A DNA stretch of 9,478 nucleotides from Methanolinea sp. UBA473 (GTDB taxonomy: Archaea; Halobacteriota; Methanomicrobia; Methanomicrobiales; Methanospirillaceae). Location: contig DAEV01000081.1 in NCBI GenBank assembly GCA_002509495.1, positions 45,010 through 54,487 of the forward strand, given 5' to 3'. Every line of letters starts with the position of its first letter. Position 1 is the first letter of the stretch. Below the pieces are notes generated by a model. The model ran no database searches. It saw only the letters and a list, made by a program, of their open reading frames with translations, and had not been told where the DNA came from. The position numbers were made by a program, and so were the translations under genes. Shown one piece after another: positions 6,363 to 9,478 of the stretch.

Positions 6363-7260
6363 ACAGGAAAAGAAACAGTCCCGACAGGATAAGGGTTCCC
6401 CTACCATACGCTTGGCGATCCCAAACAAGGGTCGAATTGCCGTACCGGTCATGGACCTCATGGAAAAGAGCGGGCTCCACCTCATCGACAGCGGGGAACG
6501 CCGGCTCATTTCCAGGACGCCCGACGCGAACGTGGAAGTCCTCTTTGCCAGGCCAATCGATATCCCCGAATACGTGGCCAACGGAGCTGCCGACCTCGGG
6601 ATTACCGGGCACGACATGGTGCTGGAACGGGAAGCAGATGTAGACGAACTTCTGGACCTGCAGATAGGGAAAGCAAGGCTTGCGCTGGCCGTGCGCGAAG
6701 ACTCTCCTTACCAATCCCCGGAGGACTTAAAGGATGCAAGGGTTGCCACGGAGTTCCCTGTCATCGCCAGGAACTACTTCGAGAAGAAAGGGATTCCAGT
6801 AACCCTCGTTCCGGTGAGCGGCGCATGCGAGGCCACCCCCTACCTTGGAATCGCAGAGGCTATCATCGATCTCACCAGCTCGGGAAACACCCTTCGTTCC
6901 AACCGGCTCCGGGTGCTCGATATGGTGATCTCCACAAGCACGATGCTGATCTCGAACCGGCAGTCGGGGAAGGAGAAGTCAGCAAAAATCGAAGAGATCG
7001 TGGTCGCTCTTGAGAGCGTGGTCCGGGCACGGGGCCAGTGCTACCTGATGATGAACGTCCGTCGATCCTGTCTCGATGAGGTGCAATCGCAACTTCCCGG
7101 GCTCTCAGGCCCGACAGTGATGGAGGTTGCCTCCCGTGAGGACCTGGTAGCTGTGCATGCCGTTGTGGAGGAGGAACGGGTCTACCAGCTCATCCACAAC
7201 TTAAAGCGGGCAGGGGCCAGGGACATCCTCGTGATGTCCATTGAACGGATGATCCAGTGA
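6340..7260 (+). CDS. hisG: ATP phosphoribosyltransferase, long (HisG_L) form
   Basis: This enzyme catalyses the first step of histidine synthesis, joining ATP and PRPP to phosphoribosyl-ATP. The reading from GTG 6340 gives 306 residues. The catalytic region begins at RLAIPNKGR (residues 24-32) and includes DLGITGHDMV (85-94) and the PRPP loop DLTSSGNTLRSN (177-188). The last 90 or so residues (about 217-306) form the C-terminal regulatory domain of the long form, which binds histidine as feedback inhibitor and needs no HisZ partner. The start is uncertain. GTG 6340 overlaps mat by 23 bases and adds a polar, basic extension of about 23 residues; TTG 6412 would clip the first strand; ATA 6406 would fit the family best but is non-canonical. 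The stop is one base before hisA. Confidence 0.92.
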   Translation: MARSRPSEQEKKQSRQDKGSPTIRLAIPNKGRIAVPVMDLMEKSGLHLIDSGERRLISRTPDANVEVLFARPIDIPEYVANGAADLGITGHDMVLEREADVDELLDLQIGKARLALAVREDSPYQSPEDLKDARVATEFPVIARNYFEKKGIPVTLVPVSGACEATPYLGIAEAIIDLTSSGNTLRSNRLRVLDMVISTSTMLISNRQSGKEKSAKIEEIVVALESVVRARGQCYLMMNVRRSCLDEVQSQLPGLSGPTVMEVASREDLVAVHAVVEEERVYQLIHNLKRAGARDILVMSIERMIQ

Positions 7261-7261
7261 C

Positions 7262-7972
7262 ATGAGAGTCTTTCCCGCGGTAGATATCCTGGGCGGCCAG
7301 TGCGTGCAGCTGGTCCAGGGGAAGAGGGAGACGGCCTCCGCGTTTGGAGATCCCCTTAAATGCGCCCGGCGGTGGCTGAACGAGGGCGCTGATACCCTCC
7401 ACGTCGTGAACCTTGACGGGGCATTCGGCGAAGCAGGCAGGAATGCGGACCTGATCCAGACCCTTATCGAAAAAACCGGCGTGGAAATCCAGCTGGGCGG
7501 AGGTATCCGCTCGTTCTCCGATGCGGAAGCCTGGCTGGCGCTCGGCGTGGAGAGGGTGATTCTTGGAACCCTGGCCATCCGGGAACCCGGGGTTCTCACC
7601 CTCCTTTCCCGGGAATTCGGGAGCGAGCGGATAATGGCCGGAGTGGATGCCAGGGGCAGCGAGATCGCGATCGAGGGGTGGCAAAAGGGCGGAGGCGATT
7701 ACCTTGAATGGGCCTCGAAATTTGAAGAGCATGGGGCGGGGTCCCTCCTGTATACCAACGTGGATGTGGAAGGCCTCTGCCAGGGGGTACTCCTGGATCC
7801 GGTATCCCGGCTCCTTTCCCGCACCCGGCTTCCGGTTACGGTAGCCGGTGGGATCACGAGCACGGTCGATATCACCGGGCTTAAAAGGCTGGGGGCCTAC
7901 GGGGTTGTGCTTGGATCGGCCCTTTATTCCGGGAAACTCAGGTTGTCGGATGCACTGGAGGCAAGCAGATGA
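7262..7972 (+). CDS. hisA: ProFAR isomerase, HisA
   Basis: A 236-residue (beta-alpha)8-barrel enzyme of normal length. It isomerises ProFAR to PRFAR in histidine synthesis. The catalytic aspartates are visible as Asp8 (FPAVDILGG) and Asp129 (AGVDARG), at the positions known for Thermotoga HisA (8 and 127), and Thr165 lies in LLYTNVDVEGL where that family has its conserved threonine. Phosphate-binding segments are LGGGIRS (78-84) with LGTLA, and AGGITS (195-200) with VLGSALY near the end. The typical second-half motif T-D-x-S-R-D-G is replaced by TNVDVEG. HisA rather than HisF is supported by the VDILGGQCVQLVQGK opening. Start ATG lies one base after the hisG stop; the stop overlaps hisB as ATGA. 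Confidence 0.94.
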   Translation: MRVFPAVDILGGQCVQLVQGKRETASAFGDPLKCARRWLNEGADTLHVVNLDGAFGEAGRNADLIQTLIEKTGVEIQLGGGIRSFSDAEAWLALGVERVILGTLAIREPGVLTLLSREFGSERIMAGVDARGSEIAIEGWQKGGGDYLEWASKFEEHGAGSLLYTNVDVEGLCQGVLLDPVSRLLSRTRLPVTVAGGITSTVDITGLKRLGAYGVVLGSALYSGKLRLSDALEASR

Positions 7973-8550
7973 GAAATGGGAAACAGGAGAGGGAGACGAG
8001 AGAGACCTGCATCCGGGTGGCAGTCCACCTTGATGAGGCCGGAGACGTGGAGGTATCCACGGGCATCGCATTCTTTGACCATATGCTCCAGGCCATGGCG
8101 AGGCACGGCAGGTTTGGCCTGAACTGCCAGGCCCGCGGGGATCTCGACGTGGATACCCATCATACGATCGAGGACGTCGGCATCGTACTGGGACAGGCTC
8201 TCCGGAAAGCTTTCGGCCAGGGTCGCGGGATGACCCGGTTCTCCCATTCCATCGTCCCGATGGACGAGGCCCTGGCAACTGTGGCGCTTGACTGCGGCGG
8301 CCGTGGATACCTTGTCTTCGAGGGGGCCTTCGCACATCCGAAAGTGGGGGGGATCGAACGTGAAATATTCGAACATTTCTTTTACAGCCTCTGTATTCAC
8401 GGCGGCATTACCGCCCACATCCTGTTCCACGGGAAGAACGATCACCACCAGTGTGAAGCGGTCTTCAAGGCATTCGGGATTGCATTGGAGAAGGCAACCC
8501 GGATATCAGGAGACCGAAACGAAATCCCGAGCACCAAGGGCACCTTATAA
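7969..8550 (+). CDS. hisB: Imidazoleglycerol-phosphate dehydratase
   Basis: A 193-residue monofunctional dehydratase, the normal size when the HisB phosphatase domain is absent. It converts imidazoleglycerol phosphate to imidazoleacetol phosphate. The manganese-binding motifs are all present: FFDHMLQAMARHG (35-47), DTHHTIEDVG (62-71), FEHFFYSLCIHGG (134-146) and NDHHQCEAVFKAFG (157-170), a near duplicate of the second motif as expected for this pseudo-symmetric fold. The N-terminus RETRETCIRVAVHLDEAG matches the family opening and supports ATG 7969, which overlaps the hisA stop. It is the last gene of the mat-his run. The other histidine genes (hisC, D, E, F, H, I) are not in the window. Confidence 0.96.
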   Translation: MRNGKQERETRETCIRVAVHLDEAGDVEVSTGIAFFDHMLQAMARHGRFGLNCQARGDLDVDTHHTIEDVGIVLGQALRKAFGQGRGMTRFSHSIVPMDEALATVALDCGGRGYLVFEGAFAHPKVGGIEREIFEHFFYSLCIHGGITAHILFHGKNDHHQCEAVFKAFGIALEKATRISGDRNEIPSTKGTL

Positions 8551-8564
8551 CGTTAGGGTCTTCC

Positions 8565-8627
8565 CGACCAGGCATCTGGTCGATCGTACCCCTGAATATT
8601 TTTTCCAGGTTCCCTTCCCATTTTTTT
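8565..8627 (+). terminator. Hairpin plus U-tracts ending the mat-his operon
   Basis: CGACCAG (8565-8571) and CTGGTCG (8576-8582) form a perfect seven-pair stem with the four-base loop GCAT, 14 bases after the hisB stop. It is followed by six T at 8599-8604 and seven T at 8621-8627. The U-tracts alone would suit archaeal termination; the hairpin may help or may protect the transcript end. Confidence 0.5.
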
Positions 8628-8697
8628 AGCCTGATAGAGTTACAGGGATTAATGAGGTAGGGGGGAATTCGCCGGATTACAAGGGACTCTTCACGTC

Positions 8698-8754
8698 CTC
8701 CCGGTATCCGGAAGGCAAATCCCTCGGGAGACCCTTCAAGGGTTCTTCAAAAAA
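8698..8754. repeat. Two adjacent inverted repeats and a T-run (minus strand)
   Basis: CTCCCG (8698-8703) pairs with CGGGAG (8725-8730), and the next 13 bases, 8731-8743, are the compact hairpin ACCCT-TCA-AGGGT. Six A at 8749-8754 read as a U-tract on the minus strand, 32 bases after the stop of the HEAT-repeat gene, and could be its terminator. The rest of the 235-base gap between hisB and that gene shows no convincing gene. Confidence 0.35.
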
Positions 8755-8785
8755 TGGCACGTTGGGATGATTGGAGTGCCTGCGG

Positions 8786-9175
8786 TCAATAGAGTGGCTG
8801 TTGCGCGATTCCTTTCAGTTTTAACAGGGCATCCCGCGCCGCGATGCGAACAAAACAATAATCGTCCGCGCATATGCCGGACAGAGGGCCGATAGCCCTG
8901 GCATCTCCCAGTTTCCCGAGGGCAGCGGCTGAAATGAACCGGATGTCCTTGTCCTGATCTGAAAGCATTCCTACAAGTGATTCGTAACACCGCTGATCCC
9001 CAATCTCACCCAGAGCATGTGCTGCAGCAATTCTGACCCTTTTATCCTGATCGGAAAGAGCCTGGATGAGAAAGTCAACTGCAGGCTGACCATTCTTACC
9101 CATCTCCCTGATCGACTGGACGATTTCCGGCCTGGTTCTTTCGGGACTCCCCGGCAGCTGCCCTGTCATCAGCAT
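8786..9175 (-). CDS. Small HEAT-repeat protein
   Basis: A 129-residue soluble protein built mostly from three HEAT-like (PBS-lyase type) helical repeats: about residues 31-60 (PAVDFLIQALSDQDKRVRIA and on), 61-91 (CYESLVGMLSDQDKDIRFIS and on) and 92-121. The SDQDK turn recurs in the first two, followed by the conserved Arg and the AAxALGxxGD helix. Such proteins are scaffolds for protein-protein contacts; this one has no visible catalytic domain, so its partner and role are unknown. The start is either ATG 9175 or ATG 9169. A purine run AGGGGG directly before the first is better spaced for the second. It lies downstream of the histone gene on the same strand but 214 bases apart, so co-transcription is uncertain. 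Confidence 0.8.
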   Translation of the reverse strand: MLMTGQLPGSPERTRPEIVQSIREMGKNGQPAVDFLIQALSDQDKRVRIAAAHALGEIGDQRCYESLVGMLSDQDKDIRFISAAALGKLGDARAIGPLSGICADDYCFVRIAARDALLKLKGIAQQPLY

Positions 9176-9260
9176 CCCCCTAAACCCTCATCCGAGGGCA
9201 GGAAGAAGTGGAATCTTTACATTAAAATGAATGTGCCAGACAATAATGCTTGGCATAGTA

Positions 9261-9270
9261 TTATATATTG
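9261..9270 (-). promoter_or_regulatory. TATA-like element upstream of the HEAT-repeat gene
   Basis: On the minus strand CAATATATAA is the strongest A/T island in the 214-base gap. It would start transcription near 9238, with a leader of about 60 bases to the HEAT-repeat gene. A second A/T-rich patch, CATTTTAATG, near 9220-9229 would give a leader of about 20 bases and is an alternative. The remaining gap up to 9389 holds no recognised gene, only a ten-base direct repeat GAAAAGAGTT (9280-9289 and 9319-9328) of unclear meaning. Confidence 0.35.
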
Positions 9271-9389
9271 GATCGCTTTGAAAAGAGTTCAAAACCCTGC
9301 TTAACCAAAGGCCGCAAGGAAAAGAGTTGATGCCACCTTGATTGTCGTTTTTGCGTGCAGTGTGACTTTAATTCGGGAAAAGGTGAAGT

Positions 9390-9478
9390 TTATGCGGACT
9401 TCGCCGCAAGCTCCACGTCCTCTTCCTTGATCGTCTTCCGTCCCGCGTGCAGAGCAAGCCTGTTTGCTTCCTTGGTCA
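9390..9478 (-). CDS. Archaeal histone, C-terminal fragment (cut by window edge)
   Basis: The last 28 residues of a minus-strand gene are visible before the stop at 9392-9390. They include ALHAGRKTIKEEDVELA, which matches the third helix and preceding loop of archaeal histones such as HMfB (ARHAGRKTIKAEDIELA). The protein wraps DNA as dimers and larger oligomers. The fragment ends with AAKSA where HMfB has VRRFKK, so the C-terminus is short and less basic. The rest of the gene is outside the window. No strong U-tract follows the stop; only short T-runs occur in the next 80 bases. Confidence 0.88.
   Translation of the reverse strand, partial: TKEANRLALHAGRKTIKEEDVELAAKSA

Noticed and set aside
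7190..8335. A long open frame (381 codons) on the minus strand opposite hisG, hisA and hisB
   Set aside because: It is rich in Pro, Arg, Gly and Ser with no recognisable domain and lies fully antisense to three well-supported genes; this is a typical GC-rich shadow frame.
9280..9328. Ten-base direct repeat GAAAAGAGTT as an attachment site or element end
   Set aside because: It is short, occurs only twice 39 bases apart, and no integrase or transposase gene is nearby.

Overview
The window is a GC-rich stretch of a methanogenic archaeon chromosome, most likely from the order Methanomicrobiales (inference; the genus cannot be read from the sequence). Supporting signs are an archaeal-type S-adenosylmethionine synthetase, an archaeal histone tail, ferredoxin-dependent 2-oxoacid oxidoreductase subunits next to succinyl-CoA ligase genes, Shine-Dalgarno sites matching archaeal 16S rRNA, short A/T-rich TATA-like elements about 40 to 60 bases before start codons, and U-rich ends after genes. 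No mobile element, CRISPR array, tRNA or rRNA was seen.

Layout. (1) Bases 1-2930, plus strand: the 3' half of korB, then korC, sucC and sucD. Every junction is a 4-base ATGA overlap, so this is one translationally coupled operon that interconverts succinate, succinyl-CoA and 2-oxoglutarate. In methanogens it is expected to run in the reductive direction to supply 2-oxoglutarate for glutamate synthesis. (2) 3018-3881, plus: an uncharacterised protein with a PH-like N-terminal domain, a disordered linker, a four-cysteine zinc ribbon and a basic tail. (3) 3931-4992, minus: a COMT-like SAM-dependent methyltransferase without the usual catalytic His-Asp motif. (4) 4993-5159: a divergent promoter region holding a strong inverted repeat. 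(5) 5160-8550, plus: mat (SAM synthetase, TTG start), hisG, hisA and hisB, packed tightly and probably one operon ending at a hairpin and U-tracts. (6) 8786-9175, minus: a small HEAT-repeat protein. (7) 9390-9478, minus: the C-terminal end of an archaeal histone gene, cut by the window edge.

The genes are mostly core metabolism: 2-oxoglutarate supply, SAM synthesis and three of the histidine pathway steps. The less ordinary points are the divergent pairing of the SAM-producing gene with a SAM-consuming methyltransferase that lacks its expected catalytic base, the missing conventional start codon of hisG, and the PH-like/zinc-ribbon protein. I did not find a convincing new multi-gene system; the best candidates for follow-up are listed as modest findings.
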